A stretch of 64,000 bases of DNA from an uncultured Veillonella sp. Lineage in GTDB: Bacteria > Bacillota > Negativicutes > Veillonellales > Veillonellaceae. The notes beneath the pieces were generated by a model that was given only the letters and a program-made list of their open reading frames with translations, was not told the DNA's origin and did not search any database. The stretch spans positions 7,890 to 71,889 of the forward strand of contig CAKPSA010000001.1 in NCBI GenBank assembly GCA_934183145.1, written 5' to 3'. Position 1 is the first letter of the stretch. The number at the start of each line of letters is the position of its first letter. The position numbers and the translations under genes are program-made. Positions 35,713 to 44,654 of the stretch are shown one piece after another.

Positions 35713-35813
35713 CTAGATAATAACAGTATCTAATGTAAGGGAATGTATATGCCCGCAGGCAATATAGAATGTATCAATAGTATGTTTAGCTCTATACAGC
35801 TATAAATTAGCTA

Positions 35814-36095
35814 TTATAGTACTGCTAAGATATCGCGTTCGCTAATGATCAAATGAGTAGCGCCATCGATTTCTAATTCGCTACCAGCATATTTTGCGAA
35901 CATAACAGTATCGCCAACTTTAACTTCTGGAGCTACACGTTGACCATTGTCATAAACTTTACCAGCACCTACAGCTACTACTACACCTTCTTGAGGTTTT
36001 TCTTTTGCTGTATCAGGAAGGAAAATACCACTTTTAGTTTTTTCTTCTTTTGCTTCTAAACGGATAAGAACGCGGTCAGCTAATGGTTTTAACAT
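35814..36095 (-). CDS. groES: Co-chaperonin GroES (Hsp10)
   Basis: 93 residues, heptameric lid of GroEL. N-terminus [20 protein letters not shown], mobile loop [17 protein letters not shown], and C-terminal [10 protein letters not shown]. First gene of the operon; control by HrcA is implied by the CIRCE element upstream. Confidence 0.98.
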   Translation of the reverse strand: MLKPLADRVLIRLEAKEEKTKSGIFLPDTAKEKPQEGVVVAVGAGKVYDNGQRVAPEVKVGDTVMFAKYAGSELEIDGATHLIISERDILAVL

Positions 36096-36136
36096 ATGAT
36101 GTCACTCCTTATTTACTAGTTATTATTTACAATTTA

Positions 36137-36163
36137 TTAGCACTCTAAGTTACCGAGTGCTAA
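36137..36163 (-). promoter_or_regulatory. CIRCE operator (HrcA binding site)
   Basis: Perfect TTAGCACTC, nine bases, GAGTGCTAA. It lies between the -10 box (36175-36180) and the groES start, so it also sits in the 5' end of the mRNA. Confidence 0.97.
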
Positions 36164-36174
36164 TCACATGTATT

Positions 36175-36203
36175 ATTATAACCGATGTCAAAATAAATGC
36201 AAG
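36175..36203 (-). promoter_or_regulatory. groESL promoter
   Basis: -10 TATAAT at 36175-36180 and a -35-like CTTGCA/TTGCAT 16-17 bases upstream on the minus strand, immediately before CIRCE. Confidence 0.75.
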
Positions 36204-36250
36204 CAGAAATTTTGATTTTTTGACTTTTTAGTTTTTATAAGTATTAATTC

Positions 36251-36290
36251 ATATAAAATAGCCCTCTATATAAGTCTATAGAAGGCTATT
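36251..36290 (-). terminator. Terminator of the small secreted protein gene
   Basis: AATAGCC...TATA paired with TATAGAGGGCTATT on the minus strand, then TTTA; 31 bases after the stop codon. Confidence 0.75.
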
Positions 36291-36320
36291 ATTTAGTGAA
36301 CATTATTTAAGAATATTATT

Positions 36321-36815
36321 CTAAATACTACAAAAAGCTGTAATACCGGCTACTTTTCCTTTTTTTATATTGAAAGACAATCCATATCCACCGCTTCTTG
36401 TTCGATATGTAATAGAATTCCCTTTTCTAAAATCAGGATTTCCATAAATCTGATAAACAATAGATTCATCCATACCTACAATAATTCCAGCTGGTGTTGC
36501 AAAGCCATTGTTAGCTGTTGTAGTAATACTATTTAAAAAGAATTGGTAATACTCACTTTGATCATTTACATAACCAAATGCTGCACCAGATACAAAATGA
36601 ATACTAACAGTTTTACCATAAGACCATACAAGCGCATTTCTATATGGTGATGAAACACTAGTAGGGTTTCCATAAATATTCCGAATATACTCCTGTGATG
36701 CTAAAGGTGTGATTCCCCCTAATGCAACTTGACTTTCATCAATCATAGCATATGCATTACTACCAGCAAAAAAAGTCATTAAGCAAAAAATAAAAGCACT
36801 AATAATCTTTTTCAT
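36321..36815 (-). CDS. Small secreted protein with two SmpA/BamE-like repeats
   Basis: 164 residues with a clear Sec signal peptide (cleavage after AYA, residue 23). The mature part has two similar units: GGITPLASQEYIRNIYGNPT and GIIVGMDESIVYQIYGNPD, each followed by beta strands (VWSYGKTVSIHFVSG; ITYRTRSGGYGLSF). The repeated pattern of helix, YGNP and strands recalls the BamE/OmlA or BLIP-like fold. It is not a recognised enzyme. A role in the cell envelope is inferred. Single gene with its own terminator, between groES and the two-component pair. Confidence 0.7.
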   Translation of the reverse strand: MKKIISAFIFCLMTFFAGSNAYAMIDESQVALGGITPLASQEYIRNIYGNPTSVSSPYRNALVWSYGKTVSIHFVSGAAFGYVNDQSEYYQFFLNSITTTANNGFATPAGIIVGMDESIVYQIYGNPDFRKGNSITYRTRSGGYGLSFNIKKGKVAGITAFCSI

Positions 36816-36989
36816 ACATATTCTCCTTTACAATAACAAACAAAACGTAATACTCTCCACAACTACAACTTCATATTACATTCATTTATATTATCAAGGA
36901 GATGTACAAAAATATCAAGAAATATACAATAAATATAGTTACAAATCATTAAATAAAATATCATATGACTATTAATAACTGAACAGTTA

Positions 36990-37559
36990 TCATTTTATTG
37001 GTACCTGTTCAATTATTAACTTACAAATATTAACAATACTATCACGTTTCTTCATACTTAGGGCACGAATGCGATTGTATGCTTCTTCTTCAGATATAGA
37101 GTATAACTCCATCAATATACCGGTCCCCTTTTGAATGATTTTACGATCTTCCAATGACTGTTCTAATTCAGCCATTTTTTCGCGCAGCTGCGCATCACTA
37201 TGGTAACGCCCTAATGCCATTTCTAAGGTTGGAACCAATTGTTCTTCACGTACGGGCTTTATTAAATAGCCATATACACCCGATTCTCTAGCCTTATCTA
37301 TTAAATCCTGTTGACTATAACTAGTTAATAGGACTACAGGGGCTTCATGGTGAAAGCCTATTTGACGCGCTGCTTCAATGCCATCTAACTCTGGCATTTT
37401 TACGTCCATAAGAACAATATCAGGCTTATATTCTTTACAAAGCTTGAGGGCTTCAACACCATTAGTGCCTTCTGCCACTACTTCATGACCACAGGATTCA
37501 ATAATATCGCGTAGATCCATACGTATAAGGGATTCATCATCCACTATTAAAACGCGCAT
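36990..37559 (-). CDS. ANTAR-type response regulator (EutV-like)
   Basis: 189 residues. Receiver domain with VLIVDDESLIRMDL, phospho-acceptor Asp52 in DIVLMDVKMPELDG, Thr/Ser switch in VVLLTSYSQQD and Lys101 in YLIKPV. The C-terminal ~60 residues (EDRKIIQKGTGILMELYSIS, EEAYNRIRALSMKKRD) form an ANTAR RNA-binding domain. Such regulators act by antitermination at dual-hairpin leaders. It starts right after its kinase gene. No ethanolamine genes are in the window, so its regulon is unknown. Confidence 0.92.
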   Translation of the reverse strand: MRVLIVDDESLIRMDLRDIIESCGHEVVAEGTNGVEALKLCKEYKPDIVLMDVKMPELDGIEAARQIGFHHEAPVVLLTSYSQQDLIDKARESGVYGYLIKPVREEQLVPTLEMALGRYHSDAQLREKMAELEQSLEDRKIIQKGTGILMELYSISEEEAYNRIRALSMKKRDSIVNICKLIIEQVPIK

Positions 37560-38948
37560 TTACTTCTCCTTCTTCATATATATTGTTACTAGTACACCTA
37601 CATCTGTATTTTCAATAGATAGTTTACCCTTTAACTCATGGGTAACTAAATTATTAATGATAGTTAGTCCTAAGCGCTTGTTGGAGTTAATAGAAAACTC
37701 TTGAGGTAGCCCTGACCCTGTATCAGAAAAAGCTAATACAATATATTCTTCTAACTCTGTAACAGCTAAACGAATTCCGCCATTTTTACCATCTAAGCCA
37801 TGTTCAAGACTATTGGTAATTAGCTCATTAATTATGAGAGATACGTAACTCGCCATATGAGAGGAAATCAACATATCCTCTCCACTATAGGTAAAGGTTA
37901 CCTCTTGGTCTTGTTGAACCATACTCATGCGCAACAAACGACATAACTCATCATAAATCGATCGAATACCAATATAATCCTCATCATAATGGGACACAAT
38001 ATCATGAACTAATGCCATACTTTCAATACGATTGATCCCCTCTTGCAAGGCTTGTTTAACTTCTGGCAAGCTAGAACGTCTTGCCTCCATACGCAACAAA
38101 CCTGCTACCGTTTGTAAATTGTTTTTTACACGGTGATGAACCTCTTTGATAATAGAGTTTTTTACTAGTAGTTCTTGCTGTTGTTTACTTTCACGAGTAC
38201 AATCGTGAAGCACTAAAAAACAACGCGTTTCATTACGCCCCATCGCGATAGGTATCATATGTTGACGAATAACCATATCTTGATAGATTTCTTCACTAGT
38301 ATATATTGTTCTATCATCTAACACTTGTTGGATGGCTGAAATTTTTAAGGTACTGCTATAAATTGATGAACCTACTAGTCGTCGATCAAAGCCTAGTAGA
38401 TCTACTAATTGTATAGCCGCCTCATTACCATAGAGAATTCTATGAGAATCATCAAAGATAATTAAACCGTCAAAATATGAAATTGGTTCGTACGATTGTA
38501 TTTGCTCATCTGTAGCAGTCAGCATGAGCCGTTGCATCGTATCAGACAAGGTATATTCTTGCTCATATTGCTCTAACTTGATAGACGGAGATACTGTGAA
38601 AGCTATACCCCCAATAATACGCCCACCATTATCTACAACAGGAAAAACATGTTGCCGTTGGTCATGCTCTACTCCAATAAGCGGTTGCCCATCCTTCAAC
38701 ATAGAATGCCACGTATTATTCCCTTTTAATTGTCGAGTAATAATACCTTGGTCACTCCGTTCAATACACAGCATGTCAGCACGTAGTTGCATACTACCTT
38801 GCGATGACTCCAGAAGGGGCGTAAAAATCTGTATCCTTTGACGGGTCAATGACTCGCCAAAGGATATGAGTTTACTAATATGCTCTAGTAATGAGGTTTG
38901 TAAGGGACCTAATGGTGTTGTATTTAAAATATCTTGACCGATATCCAC
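37560..38948 (-). CDS. Sensor histidine kinase, HisKA_2 type (EutW-like)
   Basis: About 462 residues without membrane helices, so probably a cytoplasmic sensor. N-terminal sensor region (1-150), a PAS-like region (IIFDDSHRILYGNEAAIQLV), the HisKA_2 phospho-acceptor box IKEVHHRVKNNLQTVAGLLR, then the ATPase domain with INELITNSLEHGLDG and FSDTGSGLPQEF. The start is the GTG at 38948, after AGAGGA; the longer TTG-initiated frame would overlap tsaD. It abuts the ANTAR regulator, its obvious partner, and follows tsaD by 2 bases, so it may be co-transcribed with the t6A genes. Confidence 0.92.
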   Translation of the reverse strand: MDIGQDILNTTPLGPLQTSLLEHISKLISFGESLTRQRIQIFTPLLESSQGSMQLRADMLCIERSDQGIITRQLKGNNTWHSMLKDGQPLIGVEHDQRQHVFPVVDNGGRIIGGIAFTVSPSIKLEQYEQEYTLSDTMQRLMLTATDEQIQSYEPISYFDGLIIFDDSHRILYGNEAAIQLVDLLGFDRRLVGSSIYSSTLKISAIQQVLDDRTIYTSEEIYQDMVIRQHMIPIAMGRNETRCFLVLHDCTRESKQQQELLVKNSIIKEVHHRVKNNLQTVAGLLRMEARRSSLPEVKQALQEGINRIESMALVHDIVSHYDEDYIGIRSIYDELCRLLRMSMVQQDQEVTFTYSGEDMLISSHMASYVSLIINELITNSLEHGLDGKNGGIRLAVTELEEYIVLAFSDTGSGLPQEFSINSNKRLGLTIINNLVTHELKGKLSIENTDVGVLVTIYMKKEK

Positions 38949-38950
38949 AA

Positions 38951-39982
38951 TTAATCCTCTTTCCAAGATACATGACCAATTTCAACACTTGGTTTTGCAT
39001 TCAATGTTAAATCTGCGAATTTACCAGCTTGAGCCATATAATAAGCACGACAACCGATCATAGCAGCATTATCTGTGGACAGAATTTTATGAGGCTTGTA
39101 ATAGGTAAAACCTTCTTTTTCACACATCACTTGTAGTGCTGCTTGTAAACCTTTATTAGCAGAAACACCACCGGCTATGGTAATACGAGTTTCACCTAAT
39201 GTATGTGCTGCATCTCGTGTTTTTTCAACCAATACATCAACTATAGCCTTTTGGAAGGACGCAGCTACGTCTGCTTGATTTATAGGTTCATTCTTTTGTT
39301 GCTTACTATTTAGATAATTTAATACAGCAGATTTCAAGCCACTGAAACTAAATTCAAAATTACCTGGCTCACTCAATGCTTTTGGAAATTCAATGGCATC
39401 TGGATTGCCTTCAATGGCTAAAGCATCGATGTGAGGTCCACCTGGATAAGGGAAACCCATAACGCGAGCAATTTTATCAAATGCTTCACCAGCAGCATCA
39501 TCGCGAGTCTGACCAAGTATATCAAACTCTTCATAGCCCTTCACATGGACTAGCATGGTATGTCCACCAGACACAACAAGGCTTAAAAATGTAGGCTCTA
39601 ATTCTGGATTAGCTAAGAAATTAGCAAAGATGTGACCTTCCATATGGTGAACTGGTACCAAAGGAATACCTGTAGCAAAGGATAATCCCTTCGCAGCAGC
39701 TACACCAACCAATAATGCGCCTACAAGTCCTGGACCATAGGTAACACCAATATGGTCGATGTCTTGTAACGTCACATTTGCATCGCGCAGAGCTTGATCT
39801 ATGACTGGTATAACTTGTTCTATATGATGGCGTGATGCAATTTCAGGTACAACACCACCAAATTTTCTATGAATAGGCACTTGGCTAGAAATTACATTGG
39901 ACAGCACCGTGCGACCATCCTTTAGGACGGATGCAGATGTTTCATCACAACTACTTTCCAAGGCTAATGTGTATATACTCAT
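38951..39982 (-). CDS. tsaD: tRNA N6-adenosine threonylcarbamoyltransferase TsaD
   Basis: Catalytic subunit of t6A37 synthesis, 343 residues. Metal-binding HHMEGH in VPVHHMEGHIFANFL, ESSCDETSAS near the N-terminus, GGVSANKGLQ and DNAAMIG at the C-terminal end. It overlaps rimI by 4 bases and lies with tsaB and tsaE, giving the three bacterial t6A partners in one operon. Confidence 0.97.
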   Translation of the reverse strand: MSIYTLALESSCDETSASVLKDGRTVLSNVISSQVPIHRKFGGVVPEIASRHHIEQVIPVIDQALRDANVTLQDIDHIGVTYGPGLVGALLVGVAAAKGLSFATGIPLVPVHHMEGHIFANFLANPELEPTFLSLVVSGGHTMLVHVKGYEEFDILGQTRDDAAGEAFDKIARVMGFPYPGGPHIDALAIEGNPDAIEFPKALSEPGNFEFSFSGLKSAVLNYLNSKQQKNEPINQADVAASFQKAIVDVLVEKTRDAAHTLGETRITIAGGVSANKGLQAALQVMCEKEGFTYYKPHKILSTDNAAMIGCRAYYMAQAGKFADLTLNAKPSVEIGHVSWKED

Positions 39983-40428
39983 TCTATTTCCTCTGAAACG
40001 AGAGACATAATATAAGCATCCTCTTTTGGCTCTGAATAATAATCTTTGCGAATTCCTTTAACAGTAAATCCAAGATTTCTATACATCGCCAAGGCAGGTA
40101 AATTAGATATGCGTACCTCTAAGAAGATCTCATGCATCCCTCTATTCAAACATTCATCTATTAATTCTTTAGTAAGTTTTGAACCATACCCCTTACCACG
40201 GGCAGAAGGTAGAATGGCAATATTTGTGATTTGTCCTTCATCATATACGAGCCAAGCACCAGCATAGCCCACAATTTGATTATCTTCACAAACAACCATA
40301 TACAGCTTATTATCTGCTCCTTCAAGTTCAGCTAGTACGGATTCTAAACTCCATGGAACAGAAAAAGACTGTTGCTCTATATCATAAATGGCTTGAGCAT
40401 CCTCGATAGTAGCCAACCGAATTTCCAT
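39979..40428 (-). CDS. rimI: Ribosomal-protein-alanine acetyltransferase RimI-like
   Basis: 149-residue GNAT acetyltransferase. Acetyl-CoA loop ILPSARGKGYGSKLTKELID and the C-terminal NLPALAMYRNLGFTVKGIRK. In many Firmicutes rimI lies between tsaB and tsaD, as here, overlapping both. Whether it acetylates S18 alone is an inference from the family. Confidence 0.93.
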   Translation of the reverse strand: MEIRLATIEDAQAIYDIEQQSFSVPWSLESVLAELEGADNKLYMVVCEDNQIVGYAGAWLVYDEGQITNIAILPSARGKGYGSKLTKELIDECLNRGMHEIFLEVRISNLPALAMYRNLGFTVKGIRKDYYSEPKEDAYIMSLVSEEIE

Positions 40429-41186
40429 TATTCTGCTCCTGCTGCTTCAGTTACTACAACTGTAGGATTTTGGTTTAATATTTCAGGATTATCCTTGTGT
40501 CGTTCTTCCCATAATACCTCTGCTTCAGAGCGACGGATATAATAAGGCACCATATCCATTGGATCGGATCTCTCTTCGCGAGCAATTAATTCTCGTCCCG
40601 CTAAGAGTAAGGAGCTTGCCTTTGGAATACGTTGAGCAACATCTAGAACAGTTAAATTAGTATCATTTTCCTCTAAAAGCTTTTCAATACGTTTGATTCC
40701 ATCTCCTAAGAATAGGACCTCTTCCTTAGTGTCTCTGAACTTATCTAATAAATCACTAGCAGCTATAACAAAAGGCTCCTCTTTACATACTAGTGCGTTA
40801 TTTTCATATCGATACATGCCAGCATATACATGCTTTTTCTGAGCATCGATAACAGTACAAATTGTACGATTTGTATATGAAACATTGCGAGCTAAACTAT
40901 CCATGGTCATCACACCGTACAATGGAATTTGTAAGGCATAAGCCATAGCTTTTGCCGTGCCCATACCAATGCGCAGTCCCGTAAAAGAACCAGGTCCGAT
41001 ACTAACTATAATACCCTTTAGTTCATTCTTTTGTACTTGTGAGGCGCGCAACAACATGTCGATATGGGGTATTAACTGCTCAGAATGAGTTAATCCTGCT
41101 TGAATGGTTAATTCACCAATCAAGTTTGTTTCATCCATTAAGGCCACACTTGATACGAGTGAGCTTGTCTCAATTCCCAACCACAT
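40428..41186 (-). CDS. tsaB: t6A synthesis subunit TsaB
   Basis: 252-residue ASKHA-fold partner of TsaD. N-terminus MWLGIETSSLVSSVALMDE and the segment SIGPGSFTGLRIGMGTAKAM are diagnostic. It lacks the metal site of TsaD, as expected. It overlaps tsaE by 17 bases. Confidence 0.95.
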   Translation of the reverse strand: MWLGIETSSLVSSVALMDETNLIGELTIQAGLTHSEQLIPHIDMLLRASQVQKNELKGIIVSIGPGSFTGLRIGMGTAKAMAYALQIPLYGVMTMDSLARNVSYTNRTICTVIDAQKKHVYAGMYRYENNALVCKEEPFVIAASDLLDKFRDTKEEVLFLGDGIKRIEKLLEENDTNLTVLDVAQRIPKASSLLLAGRELIAREERSDPMDMVPYYIRRSEAEVLWEERHKDNPEILNQNPTVVVTEAAGAE

Positions 41187-41664
41187 AGGGGCCTCCTATA
41201 TCTACTAAATCATCTTCTGTAAGATAATCACTACTTAAAGAAATGGATCGGCTTGTATCATCGATCCGAGTTAGGTATATCCATAATGTTTCATCTGGTA
41301 ATTCATGGGGAAATTTATCTGCCCACTCCACAATGGATACACAATCTTCTGTATATTCGTAAAAGCCAATATTTTCTAGCTCACTTATATCATCCAAGCG
41401 ATATACATCAAAATGATATAAATGTGTTCTATCCACATCATAGGTATTCATGATAGCAAAGGTAGGGCTCGTTATTTCCTCTGTAACGCCAAAGCCTTTC
41501 GCAATACCTTGGGATAGATGCGTTTTTCCTGTCCCTAAATCGCCAATTAAGGCAATACATAAAGAATCACCACTTTGTTTAATCCATTTGCCTAATAACT
41601 GACCAAATTGTTGTGTATCTTCTACTGTATGAGTCTCTAATTGAACCTGTGATTTATGCTTCAT
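41170..41664 (-). CDS. tsaE: t6A synthesis ATPase TsaE
   Basis: 164-residue P-loop ATPase. Walker A IALIGDLGTGKTHLSQGIAK, switch EEITSPTFAIMNTY and Walker-B-like IVEWADKFPHELP. It resets the TsaBD complex. It overlaps the end of thiL by 11 bases. Confidence 0.96.
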   Translation of the reverse strand: MKHKSQVQLETHTVEDTQQFGQLLGKWIKQSGDSLCIALIGDLGTGKTHLSQGIAKGFGVTEEITSPTFAIMNTYDVDRTHLYHFDVYRLDDISELENIGFYEYTEDCVSIVEWADKFPHELPDETLWIYLTRIDDTSRSISLSSDYLTEDDLVDIGGPYVVGN

Positions 41665-42634
41665 GAAAATGATTATATCCTTTCGCTTCTATGGTCTTAA
41701 TCGTTTTATCTGGTGTAACCATCTGAACCCTAGATGGTCCAGATAGAACTTCACCAATTATTGTAATGCCTGCTAAATTCTCTAATTTAGGAAGCAATGA
41801 TTTAGGAGCCGTAAATACCAGTTGAAAGTCCTCGCCACCATACAATGCATAATCTACTGGATGAGTCTGTAAATATCGAGCTAGTTCATAAGTTTCTTCA
41901 TGAAGCGGAATAGCTTTTTCCTCTATAACAATAGATACATTACTAGCCGATGCAATTTCATTTAATTCACTACCGAGTCCATCACTTATATCATTCATAC
42001 TATGAATACCTAATTGTCTCAATTGTTGACCTAATTTAATTTGTGGATCTGGACGTTGATGACCAACCTTCGTCATATGATAGCCTTCTAAATTATAAGA
42101 TAAGGCACCTAGACCGGTAGCTGCATAACCGACATAATTTGTAATACCTACAATATCACCTATTTGCGCACCGCTACGCATAACAGCAGTTCCTTTGGGA
42201 ACATCTCCTATAATCGTTACAGTCCATACCATAGGCCCTTCTGTACGTACTGTATCACCACCAAGTATATTAACATGGTATCTTGCGCATTGATCTTTAA
42301 TGCCTCTATAAATTTCATCTAGAATAGCAGTATCAACATATTCAGGTGCAGCCACAGAAAGCACTATTTGTCGAGGAGAGCCACCCATAGCAGCAATATC
42401 ACTTAAATTAGCCGTCATGAGACGATAGCCTACATCATAGGGCATCATGTAGTGAAAGCTAAAATGAACCCCTTCCACCATCGTATCAGTACTGATTAAT
42501 TGATCTGTTTCTTCTATAGCACTATATACAGCACAATCATCACCAATCCCTGTAATCACAGTACTTGAATCATGTATAGTATTGTCTTGAATGTGGCGAA
42601 TGAAATTAAATTCCCCTACATCTTTTAATTGCAT
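41654..42634 (-). CDS. thiL: Thiamine-monophosphate kinase
   Basis: Phosphorylates TMP to thiamine diphosphate. About 326 residues from the chosen start. Motifs: GIGDDCAVYSA, STDTMVEGVHFSF, LSDIAAMGGSPRQI, NILGGDTVRTEGP, and SDGLGSELNEIA. The frame extends 30 codons upstream, but the ATG at 42634 has AGGTGAT before it and gives the typical N-terminus MQLKDVGEFNFIRH. It heads the thiL-tsaE-tsaB-rimI-tsaD unit. Confidence 0.95.
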   Translation of the reverse strand: MQLKDVGEFNFIRHIQDNTIHDSSTVITGIGDDCAVYSAIEETDQLISTDTMVEGVHFSFHYMMPYDVGYRLMTANLSDIAAMGGSPRQIVLSVAAPEYVDTAILDEIYRGIKDQCARYHVNILGGDTVRTEGPMVWTVTIIGDVPKGTAVMRSGAQIGDIVGITNYVGYAATGLGALSYNLEGYHMTKVGHQRPDPQIKLGQQLRQLGIHSMNDISDGLGSELNEIASASNVSIVIEEKAIPLHEETYELARYLQTHPVDYALYGGEDFQLVFTAPKSLLPKLENLAGITIIGEVLSGPSRVQMVTPDKTIKTIEAKGYNHFHEA

Positions 42635-42693
42635 CTCATCACCTGGCTTCCGATTAGTATACATATTGTATTGTAACATATATAAAAGACAAC

Positions 42694-42733
42694 AAAAATA
42701 GCAGATAGTTGATATATCAACCATCTGCTATTA
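42694..42733 (-). terminator. Terminator of the GerMN lipoprotein gene
   Basis: Near-perfect 16-base stem AATAGCAGATGGTTGA / TCAACTATCTGCTATT followed by TTTG on the minus strand, 15 bases after the stop codon. Confidence 0.9.
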
Positions 42734-42747
42734 ATGAGCCTAACATA

Positions 42748-43308
42748 TTATTTTTTAATTAGGTTTGTCATCCGTTTAACAGGATCTTTCGTATCAAAGG
42801 AGCCTACAGTAGGAACCTTTTTACCATTGCTAACGAAGAGAACACCATTAATATTATCAAAGGATGTCAATGTATTTACAATGGCAGCCATTTGTAATTT
42901 AACAGTTAAGTCCCCTCCATTACCTTTTACGAAAGCGTCATTCACCTCTACAGAAGCGATGCCGTCCTTTACAGTAACGGATGTGATTTCAATATCCTTA
43001 GAGAATACTGGATACTTTTGTGCTCTATCAGCTTTTAACATCGCTAGAAGAGCCGCTTTAGGCGTTACTTTATCCGCCTCCATCTCAACGGTTTGTTGTT
43101 TTACCCCAGACCCATCCTCTGTTGGAACAAAGAAGGCCATCTTAACCATTTCTTGAGATGCTTTTGTTGTTTCTGCATCCTTATTGACTTTCGTCTCTTG
43201 CACAGGTTCACTTTTACCTGTTGTAGGTGCTTGATTAGGTGTACAACCCGCTGCAAATGCAAGCAAACCTACACAGAGGATCGACAGAACTTGTTTACGT
43301 AATTTCAT
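42748..43308 (-). CDS. GerMN-domain lipoprotein
   Basis: 186 residues with a lipoprotein signal (AFAAGC, Cys22) and a GerMN domain from about residue 50 (KMAFFVPTEDGSGVKQQTVE; KDGIASVEVNDAFVKGNGGD; FDNINGVLFVSNGKKVPTVG). GerM domains occur in spore and envelope proteins; here the partner is the amidase 3 bases upstream, suggesting a shared role in peptidoglycan processing or cell separation. Confidence 0.88.
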   Translation of the reverse strand: MKLRKQVLSILCVGLLAFAAGCTPNQAPTTGKSEPVQETKVNKDAETTKASQEMVKMAFFVPTEDGSGVKQQTVEMEADKVTPKAALLAMLKADRAQKYPVFSKDIEITSVTVKDGIASVEVNDAFVKGNGGDLTVKLQMAAIVNTLTSFDNINGVLFVSNGKKVPTVGSFDTKDPVKRMTNLIKK

Positions 43309-43311
43309 CGA

Positions 43312-44409
43312 TTAACCTCCAAAGTAACTAGCAATACCATTGGCAATGCGATTTGCAAAGTCTTCTTGTGTTTGAGGAGATTGCAATACACGTTCCTCAT
43401 TAGGATTGGAAATAAATCCGAGCTCTACAAGAACTGCAGGCATGTTAGAATGTCTCAACACATATAAGTTACCTTCTTGAATGCCACGGTCACCATTGAA
43501 ACCTGGAACGCTAGCAATTTGAGATTGTACCTTTTGTGCTAAACGAGCATCATTACCTGTTTTACTATAGTAGTATGTTGCAATACCACCAACACTTGGG
43601 TTGTTAAATGCGTTAATATGCACACTAATGAGTGCGTCAGAATTGCTACGGTTTGCTACGTTAACACGAGCACCTAATTCATCAACACCACTTGCATTAG
43701 GACCGTATACGTCTACGTCTGTAGTACGAGTCATAAGTACTTTAGCGCCACGATTTTCTAGAGCTTTTTTCAAGTACATAGAAATCGGTAGTGTAATATT
43801 TTTCTCTTGTACACCATGAGGCCCAACGGCACCAGAGTCACTACCACCATGACCTGGGTCAATCGTAATTGTTTTACCAGATAGACCACCGCTAATAGAA
43901 TACTTACCGGATCCTGTTGGCATATTCTTCGCAGGATGTGCAGAAGGAGATGGGCGTTTACCATAATAAGCAGGTTTAGGTGCTACACCTTTTTTCTGTA
44001 CATCTACAACGATGCGATACGGTTTCTTATTAACCGTATCTTTCTTTAGGGAAAATACCTTTACATCACTCGTATCGATAGATGAAGGTGTCTTGATCGT
44101 TACCTTCACATCTCTGCCATCTTCTGTGAGGCTAGCAGAACTAGCTATGCTAGAGTCCATGTTAATATTTGCTTTAGCAGTTTTTAGCTTTGTGTTCTTT
44201 AAGGTAACAGTCGTCGTTTTCCCATCTTTGCTAATCGAAGCAGACGCTTTTACCGGTGCTGATAAATCCATAACCATACGAACATATGGTACCGGTGCAT
44301 CAGTTCGTGTCACCCATCGAGCATCTTCAAGATTAGCTGCCTTTGCTTGAGTCAAGAATAGTGGTATAGCCATCAAGACAGCAAGGAACATAAAAAATAG
44401 TTTACGCAA
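43312..44409 (-). CDS. N-acetylmuramoyl-L-alanine amidase with AMIN domain
   Basis: Zinc amidase that cleaves peptide stems from glycan. About 365 residues: signal peptide (FFMFLAVLMAIPLFLTQAKA), N-terminal AMIN domain for targeting (VPYVRMVMDLSAPVKASASI), a proline-rich linker, and Amidase_3 with TITIDPGHGGSDSGAVG (zinc His), QEKNITLPISM with the Glu ligand, SVHINAFNNPSVGG and VLVELGFISNPNEE. The frame reaches a GTG at 44418 that overlaps the GGAG site; the TTG at 44409, eight bases after it, is preferred. Upstream leader contains two hairpins. Confidence 0.93.
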   Translation of the reverse strand: MRKLFFMFLAVLMAIPLFLTQAKAANLEDARWVTRTDAPVPYVRMVMDLSAPVKASASISKDGKTTTVTLKNTKLKTAKANINMDSSIASSASLTEDGRDVKVTIKTPSSIDTSDVKVFSLKKDTVNKKPYRIVVDVQKKGVAPKPAYYGKRPSPSAHPAKNMPTGSGKYSISGGLSGKTITIDPGHGGSDSGAVGPHGVQEKNITLPISMYLKKALENRGAKVLMTRTTDVDVYGPNASGVDELGARVNVANRSNSDALISVHINAFNNPSVGGIATYYYSKTGNDARLAQKVQSQIASVPGFNGDRGIQEGNLYVLRHSNMPAVLVELGFISNPNEERVLQSPQTQEDFANRIANGIASYFGG

Positions 44410-44430
44410 TACATTCACTCCAATCTAACT

Positions 44431-44545
44431 GACATACGTAGTGTCCAAACCATAGAGATGAGTCGATGATATCTTTGTGAATCAAAGTCTCATCGTTCCA
44501 ATCTATCCATAAACTAATGTTAGATTATAGATAGATTATTTCATA
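44431..44545 (-). other. Structured 5' leader of the amidase gene
   Basis: On the minus strand, two hairpins precede the amidase: AATCTATC / GATAGATT, then CGATGA-CTTTG / CAAAG-TCATCG with a five-base apical loop. No T run follows, so these are not terminators. The region 44419-44654 otherwise shows AT-rich sequence with possible -10 boxes but no convincing -35. Confidence 0.4.
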
Positions 44546-44654
44546 CAAACATGAAGATTAGTATGCCGATTATACATATTACTATACAAAGTCTTTATAC
44601 AGTACACATAAAAATAAGTTGCTTGAAATTATTTTTTATGCTATACAATCGACA

